Source of the DNA: Leucocoprinus leucothites
Lineage: Eukaryota > Basidiomycota > Agaricomycetes > Agaricales > Agaricaceae
Direction of reading: 5' to 3'
Length of the DNA: 64,000 nucleotides
Assembly (NCBI GenBank): GCA_013368445.1
Contig: JAACJO010000003.1
Span: forward strand, 2,728,001 to 2,792,000
This document shows positions 11,875 to 23,976 of this stretch, in pieces (position 1 is the first letter of the stretch; the number at the start of each line of letters is the position of its first letter). A program made the position numbers and the translations under genes. The notes under the pieces were generated by a model. That model was not told the DNA's origin. It saw only the letters and a list, made by a program, of their open reading frames with translations, and did not search any database.

Positions 11875-13000
11875 TTGTCTATCTCATACTTGCATTTCTT
11901 GTAGATGCATAGCCTATGAATAGCGACGCTTTGACGAATCCTTATTATTACCTCTTCAAGGACCTTTTAAAGGTCCGTGTAGTAGCACCATCTAATCTAC
12001 TCAGCCCTTGTCTCACTGCAACGAAGGGCAGATTGAACCCCCAATTGGCTGCACTCCACACTTTATCTTTCTCACTCCCTTTCTCATGTTGGACTGCACT
12101 CCGGCGCCTTATGCTTGCTAGTCACTTCTGGCTCTTCTTAAGTTGGGCTCTGTAAATCTATTATTCAAGCAGAAACTTTTTAGCCACTCGATATTTGGTC
12201 CGAATAGCCCCTAACTTGTATACTATCTCCAGCAATTATAAATTTTCATACTACATGATATGCCTTATGATTTATGTCAAATCGTTCTTATATGATCTAC
12301 AGTGAATTTATACATTGAGCACTTGGACCCCTCCGAATACATCACTATGGCTTACCAGTCCTCACCGATGCGCCGTTTCGTCTTCATGAATGCCATGCTC
12401 CCTGGAGACGAAAAATTCCCACTATACCATCCAATGACAGTGTCTACCCTCCAGAACTGGTGTCAACGGCGACCCCTCCTTTGACGTGCGTACCTTAGCT
12501 GGCAACGGACGAGCTCCTCCGTCGCTGGTCATGGCGTTCCTCTCGGCTCTCCACTGCCGCCATCACCACCACCGTTAGGGAAACTAGACTCTTATGCTCG
12601 TTGTACCTGTACACCCCGTTAATGAGTTAAATCAAGCAAGTACACTAAGGGAGCAGAATCAAGATGTCGCTGTTTGTCATGACGCTCGAGGCAGAGTCAC
12701 GAGGCTCAATTTCGGACCTGACATTGAGATAGCTGTATCCGGAATTCTCAACACATCTCGGGACCGAATAGTTATTTGACGTGATTTCGAGAGGAAAAGA
12801 GTCAAGAGGTTTGTTCCTTGTCCAGTCTGAGCAATATAAATATCACCGATATATCATGATGTCCGATAAGTCATAGTGTAGCTCCTATCAGCTCCAACCC
12901 CTTCTCTAAGTATTCCCACCACAACATTCCCAATCCTTCTTCGGTCATTCTTGGCACTAGAAGCGTTTCATAAGGCAAGACATATTGTCACATCGGAAGG
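11875..13000. other. Intergenic upstream of the sirtuin
   Basis: About 1.1 kb with only short unsupported reading frames (12302-12484 and 12594-12779 look like chance). A TATAAATATCACCGATATAT stretch lies near 12835-12860, about 150 bp upstream of the sirtuin ATG, and may be its core promoter. Confidence 0.35.
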
Positions 13001-14523
<1,523 letters not shown>

Positions 14524-15233
14524 AATCATGCCCGTCAAGTGTCAATGGGATGTGGATATTAACTATGCTGTATTAACATTGCTTTTGCTTATGTATTAAG
14601 TCAAGTCATGATATGTATGCCCCCTATACTACTCCGTTGCTAGCACAGTCCTTGCAACAGCCGAAGTCCCCACGGGGGAACCGCACTCACGCACTGCTCC
14701 ACCTCCGAAGGGATGAATGTGCTAAAAAAACCACTCGTGCAGAATCACTCTAGCCCCACCAAACCTTGAACCAAACTTGTTGGACATGGGTTGTTTCTGC
14801 GATACCCCTGGCGTAAGTTTTGTGCCCGAAAGCGCGCCGAGGAGACCGAGAACTGGGGCAAGAAACAGCCAGCAGCTAGTCTGAGTGACGAGCCCGTGGA
14901 CGAGAAATGCCTGTATTCATCTGAGGAAGCCAGAAGCTAGTGACAACACAAGCCCAAAAGAGGAGGCGAAAACCCCTGGTCAATGATGGAAAAGCAAAAC
15001 GTAGAAAGTTCGACAGGACAACCGGGCTCAAAAGAGTCATACAAAAAGTCTGGGCAAGATAACGACGACTGTTGATTTGGAAGATAAGAAGATAAGAGAG
15101 AAAGATAATTGACAGTTCGTTAAACCAGAAAACCTGTAGAATAATGCATGAAGGAAATTGGACACGGACTAGAAAAACATGCAACAGAGATGATTATTTT
15201 GTACAAATTGCATTTGACACATACAAACAAGGT
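14524..15233. other. Convergent intergenic region
   Basis: About 700 bp between the 3' ends of the sirtuin (plus) and the FYR-domain gene (minus). It presumably holds both 3' UTRs. A 102-codon minus-strand frame at 14876-15184 is hydrophobic and featureless and I do not call it. Confidence 0.4.
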
Positions 15234-18132
15234 TCATGAAGATTGGGAAGGCGTAGGGGCAGGAGAAGCCTGGGCAGGAGCGGATGCGGGCGGGGGCGTC
15301 GGCACAGGATAGGCACTCATGATGCCAGCGATGGTCGTCGGGACGGGTGTCGAGGAAGATTGGGAGTTCATATCTGGTGTAGGTGGAACAGGTGGTGTGG
15401 CCTGAGGTTGGGTGAGCCCTGGGGTGGTTGATGGTTGACCAGACAAGAGGGTGGATTCGCTGATGTGGCCATTAGCACCTGGGGCACTGGTTGATGGGGG
15501 TCCCACAGCCGACGCTTGTAGAAGTGATACGTCGAGGACCGGTGCGTTAGGTTCCGACTGCTGCTTCCGCTGAGCCTCTGCCTGCGCGATGATATGTTGG
15601 GGATAATAGCTCAAACCGCGAGGGCTCAAATTAACTTCCTGTCTCAGCCGCTCACGTTCAGAAGGGTACAGAGCGCCTATAGGCTGCGTTGAATCATAGT
15701 CCTCCGGAAGAGCAGGTGTAACGGCCGCATGTCGACCACCTAAAGGTCTGTAGCCAAAATCAGACTCCAACCAGACTCAAGCTATAGTACACTTACCCGC
15801 CCTCAATAAAATTCTGCCAAACGTAATCTCGCAGCCGATCGGCATTCGGAAGCTCTTGAATCAAATGTTTGATCGTATTTTGACCCAAACCAAAAAAATC
15901 AGGTCCCGAGACCGAGTTCGAATGTTGACGACTTCGAATCGCGTTGGCCTGTTTGACAATGTTCGACCAGGCGCCTGTTGCGGTTCCCGCGATGACGATT
16001 TTGTCAGGTGCATCCGAGGGTACGATCTGGAACTTAGGGCCGTCGCCGCCATCAAGAATAGTACAATGATAAACAACCTCGGAATTGGGGTCTATTGTCG
16101 ATAGATACCGTCTACAGAAATGATCAACCATACGTTCCGGTAAGACTGGAGAACCTCTCACCTCGTAACCTCGTAGCCGACCGGGAATATATAACGTTCT
16201 GTATGGAAATGCTCTCTCATACAAACTTCGCCCAATCTAATGACTGTCATGATGCCTACGTTGAGCGGAAGCATGGGTTTCCCTTTCTTGTCTCTGGGGA
16301 CAATAGGAATGTTATGGTTGCCACTCGTTACCGTATGTGCTTTAAGACGTTTTGGTTTCTGTCGCTGAGATTCACCGTTACTGGTGCTGGCAGCGGGAGG
16401 TGACTTTTGAGAGGTTGGGGGCGATGGGAAGCTTGGGCTAGCTGGATACATAGCCTGAGGTGTAATAGGACTGGGTAAATGATATATATAAGGATAGGAA
16501 TATGTTGGCGTATGAGGTGTGATAGGTGTTCCTGGACCATAGTACAACGCGTAAGGGTTGAACCCAGTACCACCGGAGCCTGTTGCTCCCTTGAGGAACG
16601 CAGTGCTGAGCGCTAGATACGGATTATTGGCGAGGCTTGAAGAAGGATCTGAGTCAGGTCTCGGTTGTTCTGAAATGGTTGACGATGAATTGGAAGGCTT
16701 GTCGTCAGAAAAACTGGGTTGATTTGGGGCATCGCCGAGAGCACCAGGAACGGTGGAGATGGATGTCGACCCAGAAGACGTGAGCGCTGGATCAAGATTT
16801 GGATCTAAGTTCGCGTTGGTCATCTGAGATTGGGGAGGTTCCGGTGGAGGGCCGTGAGATTCCATGGCAGAGGTGAGTATCGGAGACTTCTGTGGTTGTA
16901 TTGAAGGGCCCGACTCGCCCATAGGAACAGGTGAGGGATCGTGCATCTCCACATCTAGGAGAGTATGAATCATTAAATGAACTAGAAAAGTTTTACTTGC
17001 GGATATACCTGCGCTCAGTTTCCCGTTGATATACACGGCTGACATACTTCTACCCTCTGTCGTAGTATCTAGAGACGTACGTGCACGCTTTGCGGGCTCC
17101 TTTGACAAAGAATTCGGTGGGCGCTTTCGTCTGGAACGCGTCCGTCTGGACAGAGGTTCATCCTCATCAACGGTGTTGTGAGACCCTCGAGTATTATGAA
17201 CGTTAGCGGACATGTTGACATCCTCGGTAGGAGTCGCTTGCTGGACACTGTTCAAGTGAGAAGGAGAAGATGGTATTGAGGGGGCATTGGAAGCGGTCGA
17301 AGCTGGAAACTAAGGTACGGGATTAATAAGTGGTACGGGGAATACGAGATGTATCTCACTATTGAAGAGGGAATTGGAGGTGCCGATTTGCCATTAACAA
17401 GCGGTTGCCCGTTCGTAGAAGATGAAGGGAAGGAAGGGGGATTGTTGATAGTTCCTGTTTCAATACTGGATTCTAAAGAGTGGGAAGGGGTGCCCGGCGC
17501 ATTAACTATTTCCTGGACGTTCGGTTGTTGTTGTTGTTGTTGAGGAGGAGCAGATGCAGCCGTGGAAGCTATTTAGGGATGAGGACGGCGTTTGTGCAGC
17601 GTGGCGAATTGTAGAGGAAAGAATACTCACGTGTTTGAGTGTGCTCGGTGGAACAGACAGGGTAACCCAGTGTATCTGAACCGCTTGTCATGCTAGGACT
17701 GCGTGCAGGCGTCGATTCAGCCAGTTCGGCATGAGGCCTAACGGGTGAGACAGTAGCACCAGGGTGAGAGGATCTATGGTTCAACAAAGATGTCAGAAAA
17801 AGATGTATATATATTCCAGATGAGTGCTAGATACGTACTTGTCCTCGAGCTGTTCATCAGGCTCATTCACGCCCGAGCCCTGCGCGACGGTAAATATTCT
17901 TTGCTTCTGGTAGGGGATGAACGAGGAACTTGAGTATGACAGTGTCTAGAAAGGGGGGGAGCTGCATTTCATATACCTGTTCCGTATCCAAGGAAACTTC
18001 CCCTCCATTCGTAGTTTTATCAGCTAGTTTCTGATATCTAGTTAAATTCTGGGATTCCAAAGTTGAGGGTGATCCGGACTCCGGAACGAGTGAAGACTCG
18101 ACTTTAGGATCCTTGGCAGTGACCAGGGTCAT
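15234..18132 (-). CDS. FYRN-FYRC domain protein (TBRG1-like), nuclear
   Basis: The C-terminal third carries paired FYRN and FYRC domains, the module found in TBRG1 and MLL-type chromatin proteins. The FYRN core runs through LGEVCMREHFHTERYIFPVG and YHCTILDGGDGPKFQIV. The FYRC core has GTATGAWSNIVKQAN, VSGPDFFGLGQNTI and LIQELPNADRLRDYVWQNF. Between exons the join at TR/RYLSTIDP restores the family motif. Before the domain is a long Ser/Pro/Thr/Gln-rich region with a poly-Gln tract (about 17524-17541) and a basic cluster (SRRTRSRRKRPP) that may be a nuclear localisation signal. After it is a Pro/Ala-rich tail. The start at 18132 (MTLVTAKD) is the first in-frame ATG of the first exon I can trace and is uncertain. 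No PHD or SET domain is visible, so it is not an MLL enzyme. A chromatin role is inferred. Confidence 0.85.
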
Positions 18133-19009
18133 CGCCTGACGTAGCCTAAAACAGAGATATCCAGACGACACGAAACCGGGGAGGTAGTGGCAAGTGGAGA
18201 AATAAGATGTTCAGGTGAAGGCAACAAAACCTAGAAAGCGGGGCAAATCATGGGAGGGACATAGCCAAATAGATAAAAACAAAGCCATTCCAATGCCATG
18301 CATTGCAAACAAACATGGGAAATTCAAACAACTACAAACACATATATGGGGTTGGAAAACGGGTTTCCAGATGCGCAATGTGCGCTGAGATCAGGCTTAT
18401 CTGTTAAGGAACGCGCTTCCCAAAGCAGTCTGTGCCCGGAGCACGAGAAGTAGAATCGTCTGTGAAGGTGTAAGTCTGTTATACGTTCTGATGCAAACAC
18501 ACCACACTTTCTGAACTCGTGGTCTCACCCGCACTTCTTTCTGATCCTTTTTTCTCATTGTCGGACTGCCTATTCCCGGGAGTCACATAAGGATGGGCCA
18601 ATGGATACAGAGTGCTATTCGGAAACTATTTAAGGGCTCGCCAGACCTGCATGTTACTCACTGAGGGCGGAACGTAACGACAAATCCGTCTTCCTGGAAT
18701 CTGTCCAAGGTATCGAAGTGTGATAAACTGATGTTTTCCCGCGGGCTGCTAAAGCGCCTCCAGACTATAAGTCGTGTACAGCTGGCCTCGAGGCAAGCGC
18801 AGACTTCTCTCAGCTGGCACAAATGAGACTTTTTTTTTTTAATCGTGGCTTCTATCAACCGAACACTGGGAGGGAATTGGACGCCACCCGCCGGGATGTT
18901 CTGATGGAAAGTCAAGAAATTTTGACATCTGGCCCATACGTATCTGCCCAAATCATTAATCGCTTCCAAAGCCTGAGGGAAACCACAAATTTGGTAAGAT
19001 AATTGCAAT
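18133..19009. other. Intergenic, 5' flank of the FYR gene
   Basis: About 880 bp with no convincing gene. A minus-strand frame at 18658-19008 (116 codons) runs through a T10 tract that encodes IKKKK and shows no domain, so I do not call it. Confidence 0.3.
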
Positions 19010-19957
19010 TAAGGTAGGGGGCCGACGCATTCGACCCCATCACGTGTTAGTGTAACATAGCGTGATGGTGCACGCTCGTACCTAGACTCGGTGCATCAAC
19101 AATCTCTCGACGAGCAATTGGTCACGATTTAACGAGTATACATTATGGTAGACAATACATTATGTTTGTACACATCATTAAATAACATATTGATAGGTGT
19201 TGAAGGGACTTGATGCTGGGCGAACACGGTGGTATTGGAGGGCAAACGAGCAGGGTACAGAAATGTAGACTACAGGTATATATACATAAAACCATAGTAA
19301 CAATAATATATGAAATTTAAACTCAGAATAATTCACGAGGATAATCCTCGGATTGCTATTCTAACAATAGGTTATTCATCAGGTTTTGAGTCTGTGAATT
19401 GCTGGAGATGGTTTCTGGGATGACTCCAATGCCCCCGACAGAGGCAAGACTCACCATCATGAGCCCCAGAGGCATGTCTGCCAGCACTTTCTTCGTGTTA
19501 GCCTCACATATTCCAACACATGAAGATGTGCCAATGTATGGAATGGGTATGCTGGTCTCAGGCAAGGGTGAGTCTTGGGGCAATACTGGCATGTCTTCCT
19601 TTGGCTTTGTTTTATTGGTGTATATTGATATCGTTGAAGAGGTTTAACATTACAAAGGCTTACTGTACGATGTTCCATAGCTAAAAGGCTGTCTGTGGGT
19701 GCATCGTGGAGGTTAATAGGCGCGTTGACGCAACACGTGCCCTAAAAATAATGTTCCATCCTAAATTCCGATCTTCCCTGGCAAAGATTCCAAAAAAGGG
19801 CTCAGAGGAAATTATATAATATTGAATATCTACAGATTACCAGGCGAGTTTTTGCCCAAAAGTGACTCAAAAAGGCGAAATTCACCAATCTAGTCCCAGC
19901 AAAAGAATGTCACATACTTGTCACATGATGAGGTCGAATGCGTCGACCCCTACCTTA
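19010..19957. mobile_element. Non-autonomous DNA transposon with terminal inverted repeats (about 0.95 kb)
   Basis: The two ends are inverted copies. The left end begins AAGGTAGGGG at 19011 and continues CGACGCATTCGACC (19023-19036). The right end, read on the minus strand from about 19956, begins AAGGTAGGGG and continues CGACGCATTCGACC. With one gap about 35 positions match nearly perfectly, and weaker similarity continues to roughly 55. Inside are only short frames with no transposase motif, so this is a MITE-like or internally deleted element. Flanks are ATT on the left and CTAG on the right. A target-site duplication is not obvious, so the superfamily cannot be fixed. Confidence 0.65.
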
Positions 19958-20100
19958 CTAGACGTTGTATTCACAAACCAATCAAGCTTTTGTCACACTT
20001 CCTGTCAGATCGCTCGCGGAAGGGGTAAGGCATGTTGCGTCCTTGTTCTTCATTTATGAAACTTCGAGATGTTAATCGTTTGGGAGTGCGGGTCGGCACC

Positions 20101-20721
20101 CTAAACCAAAATACTCTTCAGTGGTAAATTAGCTTGACTGGATAGGCATGCCATCTCCTGCTTTGATATCACCATCCACCCTCTGTTTTTAGTTATCAAT
20201 AGGTATATGTGAGTGAGCAAGCAGGGACAACCCTTCATTGTCCGTTTTGAAGTCCGGCGTCGAGGCACATTTTGGCGATAGTTCTTCATGCGTATCATCC
20301 AAGGGAGAGGGTGTAGCGGACCCACTGGTTTTGTAGTAGGGGCCTTATTCCTCTGGCATTCGACACAACTTGGGATATAAGTACTCTCCAGGTATGACCT
20401 CATTCCAGGCCAGTAGAAGGCCTCTTTGAGGGTAGCGTAAGTCTTATCAAACCCAAAATGTCCCAGCGCCTTGTGTGCAATGCCCAGGATGGACTCCCGG
20501 ATATTTCCAACCCGTGGAATTACAAGCCTATTCTTGAAGAACATGAGATCGCCTTTAAAGGTAAGTCCATCCATCTTCATCTTACGTGCTTTCTCACACC
20601 AGGGGTCTTGAGCATAACCAGTAACGATCAATGAGTGTAGTTCATCGTCTGCACTGATTTCCATGACAGTATTAACATTCTCAGGCTGCTCAGTCCCTGA
20701 TGCATGCATCAGATTACGCAC
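20101..20721 (-). pseudogene. Ty3/gypsy (chromovirus) pol fragment: integrase zinc-binding (H2C2) region
   Basis: The minus-strand frame carries the integrase H2C2 zinc-binding domain of Ty3/gypsy elements: LVIPR, then HKALGHFGFDKTYATL (first two His), YWPGMR, and CVECQRNKAPTTKPVGPLHPLP (Cys pair). This precedes the integrase catalytic core in an intact element. Here similarity stops right after GPLHPLP, with unrelated sequence to the stop at 20101, and the protease, RT and RNase H parts expected upstream are absent. It is a broken fragment and not a functional gene. Confidence 0.85.
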
Positions 20722-21086
20722 ACAGCACAGTTACACTTGACATACCTGGGCCAACAAACAAGTGCAGGACGTTCCATACCTCACAAGTGAAGCCCTTTGT
20801 TGACCCACTTCCCGAGGACAGGGAAAGACCGGTTGAGAGATCACAACCGATGTCTGAACCCAAACCAATTAGAACCAGGTCGGGACCAGAACACGTCATT
20901 GAACAAATCCTCAAACACCAGAGAATACGAGGAGGCTACAAGTTCCTAGTAAAGTGGAGAGATTTCCCTAACTCAGATGAACACAATGAGTGGATGACGA
21001 CCACTCAACTTCGGCATACAATTGCGTTAGACAAATATCTGCGGAAGACAGGTTTAGATCCATCCCGGGCTAGGATACACCTATGA
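20700..21086 (+). pseudogene. Chromovirus integrase C-terminus with chromodomain fragment
   Basis: The plus-strand frame reads FHTSQVKPFVDPLPEDRERP (the integrase tail typical of chromoviruses), EHVIEQILKHQRIRGGYKFL and VKWRDFPNSDEHNEWM (a chromodomain), ending at 21086. In an intact chromovirus this lies on the same strand as, and downstream of, the integrase H2C2 domain. Here the H2C2 fragment is on the opposite strand and begins at the same point, so the two pieces were joined by an inversion or nested insertion. The chromodomain normally helps target the element to heterochromatin. Confidence 0.85.
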
Positions 21087-21137
21087 AATATAAACCTTCG
21101 ATACTAACTTCTTTTTATACCATGCTCCAATTTAATC

Positions 21138-21400
21138 AGGACGGGGAGGAGTGTAAGCTTGGTCGACTATTAGTAGAACAGTAAACAACGGTAAATAGTA
21201 ATATTAGATAGTCAACGGACAGCTTACATCTTAACCTCCGACTCTTACATCTACCGCCTACCCCTGTACCCGATACGCGTATCTTTCTCATATACGATCG
21301 CTTAGGCCTCGCATACTCTGTGTGATCAGTGTGAGTGTCAGCTTGGTTGTGTTTCCCTTGTGAGCCCTTGCGGGCTTTCACTTTTTTCTATCTTCGGTTT
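21138..21400 (+). repeat. Polypurine tract and probable 3' LTR of the chromovirus
   Basis: Fifty bases after the chromodomain stop, a purine-rich GGACGGGGAGGAG (about 21139-21151) is followed by TGTAAGC, the expected layout of a polypurine tract and the first bases of a TG...CA LTR. A GCTTACA that mirrors the start lies at 21222-21228, but a 77-bp LTR would be too short, so I leave the right end undefined and give an approximate limit. Confidence 0.45.
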
Positions 21401-21465
21401 AGCTGTCATTCGGAGACCGAAAGGATTGTCGATGAGGCATGTCCAAGTCTCGTGAACGCAGAACC

Positions 21466-21864
21466 TTAAGGAGGTGCTCGTGGAGTGGGTGGACAGCACG
21501 TAGAAGGGCACAAGTGGATGCCATGTACCGACAGTAGTTCCTTTTTTTGAAGGTGGTAGTGGGGATCGAGGCGAAAATGGAGGTAAATATAGCACTCAGT
21601 AGTATGCATGGGTGCTTCTTCTGAAATATAAGCTTCTTGAAATTCCGTGACGGTGAGGACTCTGAAAAAACTATCATTGTCAGTCCGGCTGAGATGCTTC
21701 CAAGGTTCGTGCGCGTTGACAGACAAGTCGTTATATTGATGGCTTAACGATTCCAGCGCTAATTTTGTAGTATACAATTGAAGCATCCTCGGAAGTGATA
21801 GCGAGATAGATCTCGGATGGTTTACCAAGTAAAGTAAATGCGTCCTCCAACCTACCACGAACAC
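21466..21864 (-). other. Weak minus-strand ORF, unknown (134 codons)
   Basis: The longest frame left of the membrane-protein gene. It contains a plausible soluble stretch (SHQYNDLSVNAHEPWKHLSR, then VLTVTEFQEAYISEEAP) but no family I recognise, and the end is cut up by stops in all frames. It lies beside the retrotransposon remnant and may be a decayed gene or chance. Confidence 0.2.
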
Positions 21865-22705
21865 AATTTCTTCAGTGACGAAATGAATAGGCTTAGAAAA
21901 ATGAGCGACTCACAATTGAGTAGAAAGGGCCTCAGAAAGTGTACACGGAACAACATGAAGAGTAGTGTCCTAGTTTGTTCCTATAAGTCGCGGCGAATAT
22001 CACATTAAGAGACTCAGCCTTACACTGCCCTTCTTGCGACCGGTTATCGCCCCTCGCGAACAGCTCTCAAGCTCAGCCACTTGAACGTCCTTCCACTCTT
22101 GCACTTTACATGAAGTGAGCAAATTGTAATGGGAGACATCTTTTCAACGCACCGTATACGATGTCATTATAGGCCTGGAACAAAGAGCCCGAACTTCGAG
22201 GATATTTGGCAAGGAGAGGAGCGAGAACTGGGTACTAGCTCTTGTTTTAGCTTATCTGTAATTTGCGTATAATGTAAGACGAACACACCGAAGGATGCTT
22301 GTCCATAACCTAGATCATGAAGGTAGGTGCAAGTACAAGTCGAAGTGACTTAGAGCTCACTAAAAGCTCTAGCCAAGCATAAGCAAACATCAAAGCCTCA
22401 AAATAGATCTCCTGATCCGGTTGGATTTCGGGACACATTGCCGAGCCTGATGAACATATGTATGTCATCATAGGCCGACAACCAACTGGTCGATTATCTG
22501 TCTAAAATGTGCGCCTTGTCTTCTTAAAACCTACCGGGAAATACTTCGTGCGTACTTCCTCATTCACAGCTCCAGTTACGGTCGCAATCAGCTCAAAGCT
22601 CGTTCCTAACAGCAAGTGGCGCCTGTCGGCGAGGCAACCGACCGTTCTCCTTTTTTAACAGCACGTTCGCGATATTCGCCAGTTCGACTTTCCAGGGGAT
22701 CAGGT
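21865..22705. other. Intergenic, no gene seen
   Basis: About 840 bp upstream of the membrane protein. No supported reading frame, RNA gene or repeat was found. Confidence 0.3.
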
Positions 22706-23641
22706 ATGGCTTCCGTAACGCTAGATTCGCGTTTTCCGAACGCGCCCAAGCCTGCCTTCATGTCCTCCGAGTCGGCATTAGTAGATACGCCTGCCAGAAG
22801 CCATAACAAACGTCGAGCGGCAAACCATAGACGACCCATGTCAATGCCACTTTCAGAACGCGATTATTCTAGCTTGGAAATTCCACCCGACTTCACAAAG
22901 GCGTTTGCATTGATCCCACAACTTCGTGAAGAAACTGAACGACCGCGACAACTTGCCAAACGCAGCCCCGGAGTTTCGACTCGGCTCGCCTGGTGCTTCA
23001 ACCTTATGCTGGGAACTGCATCCCTTTACGTTCTTTTCAACACTCATTTCGACATCACACGCGCGCTCCTGCCTATCTCATTCTCTATTGGATTTCTTCC
23101 TTTCGTTCGACCATGCCGGTGGTTGACCAAAACCCTATTCAGGATATCATTATGGACATGTTCGTTCCTCCTGGCCTTTCGCGTTCAAGCCACACGATAT
23201 GCGCATTACTTCCTCGTTTCTTTAACCCAAGAAGTTCGAAAAAAAACCAAAGCAAAGACGAGCCCAAGCGAGATGCGCTTCGTGGTTCAATCTGTGGTTG
23301 GGATGATTGCTCTGTATTTCTTCATGTTGGAGATTCCTTTCCTTCGGATCGTTCGTTTCGTCTTCAGACTGCTCAGAGCATTTGTGCTTCTACAGTACTA
23401 TATGGCTCTCTTGACTGGTTTGGAACTGATGATTTACCTGAGGGTAGATTATATCCTCGGTGTCATGGGAGCAGCTTGGTTTAGATGGGCTGTTCAGAGA
23501 GTGTGGTCGGTGATGACTTGGGTTGATATCATCGTGAGTTATTCTGTTTTTGCTTACATTAAAGTTGAACTTAGGAATTGGCAGTTGGCGATGTCTCCTT
23601 CGGCATATTATTACCTTCATCTTTCTATGAGCGAGCAGTAA
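22706..23641 (+). CDS. Multi-pass membrane protein, unknown (311 aa or spliced variant)
   Basis: From ATG 22706 the frame is open to 23641. The first about 95 residues are polar and basic (HNKRRAANHRR). Then come roughly five or six hydrophobic helices: LAWCFNLMLGTASLYVLF, ALLPISFSIGFLPFV, ISLWTCSFLLAF, VVGMIALYFFML, FVLLQYYMALLTGLELMIYL and a last one before the end. The frame is also open upstream without an ATG. An exact GTGAGT...TTAG intron would fit at 23534-23575, replacing the last helix by a soluble tail (ELAVGDVSFGILLP...) ending near 23728. I cannot decide between the two ends. The family is unknown to me. The position of the helices suggests an intracellular or plasma membrane protein. 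Confidence 0.65.
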   Translation: MASVTLDSRFPNAPKPAFMSSESALVDTPARSHNKRRAANHRRPMSMPLSERDYSSLEIPPDFTKAFALIPQLREETERPRQLAKRSPGVSTRLAWCFNLMLGTASLYVLFNTHFDITRALLPISFSIGFLPFVRPCRWLTKTLFRISLWTCSFLLAFRVQATRYAHYFLVSLTQEVRKKTKAKTSPSEMRFVVQSVVGMIALYFFMLEIPFLRIVRFVFRLLRAFVLLQYYMALLTGLELMIYLRVDYILGVMGAAWFRWAVQRVWSVMTWVDIIVSYSVFAYIKVELRNWQLAMSPSAYYYLHLSMSEQ

Positions 23642-23976
23642 TTATACCATTACGCATGGCTGGGGAGTACCGGCTCCTACCTGGACATAGGACCTTATAC
23701 CTAGACTATAGACTTTAGAGATTCATATGTATCTTAGATTAATAGCATCTTGATCTAATCACCTGGAAGGAGAGTATTCTGGCTCGACCAAGCCTACCAA
23801 GCTGACGTTGAGCATTCTAACCAGTACGAAATAGGGGCTTGTACCACCTACCCTGATTGGAAGGGTTGCGATTACTAATCTCCAGAAAAGGCAAAAATGC
23901 GAGCACGTGCGATCAAGAAAAGTCAAATCTATGGTCGATGAGCAGGCCCACAACAAACCCTCATTAACCAGCCAAC

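Noticed and set aside
12302..12779. Two 60-codon frames upstream of the sirtuin
   Set aside because: No conserved content; the sirtuin start at 13001 needs no upstream exon.
14876..15184. 102-codon hydrophobic minus-strand frame
   Set aside because: Lies in the convergent 3' UTR region and has no recognisable features.
18658..19008. 116-codon minus-strand frame
   Set aside because: Passes through a T10 tract, has no domain or promoter and abuts the inverted-repeat element.
19356..19678. Short frames inside the inverted-repeat element, considered as a transposase
   Set aside because: No catalytic motif or helix-turn-helix pattern visible.
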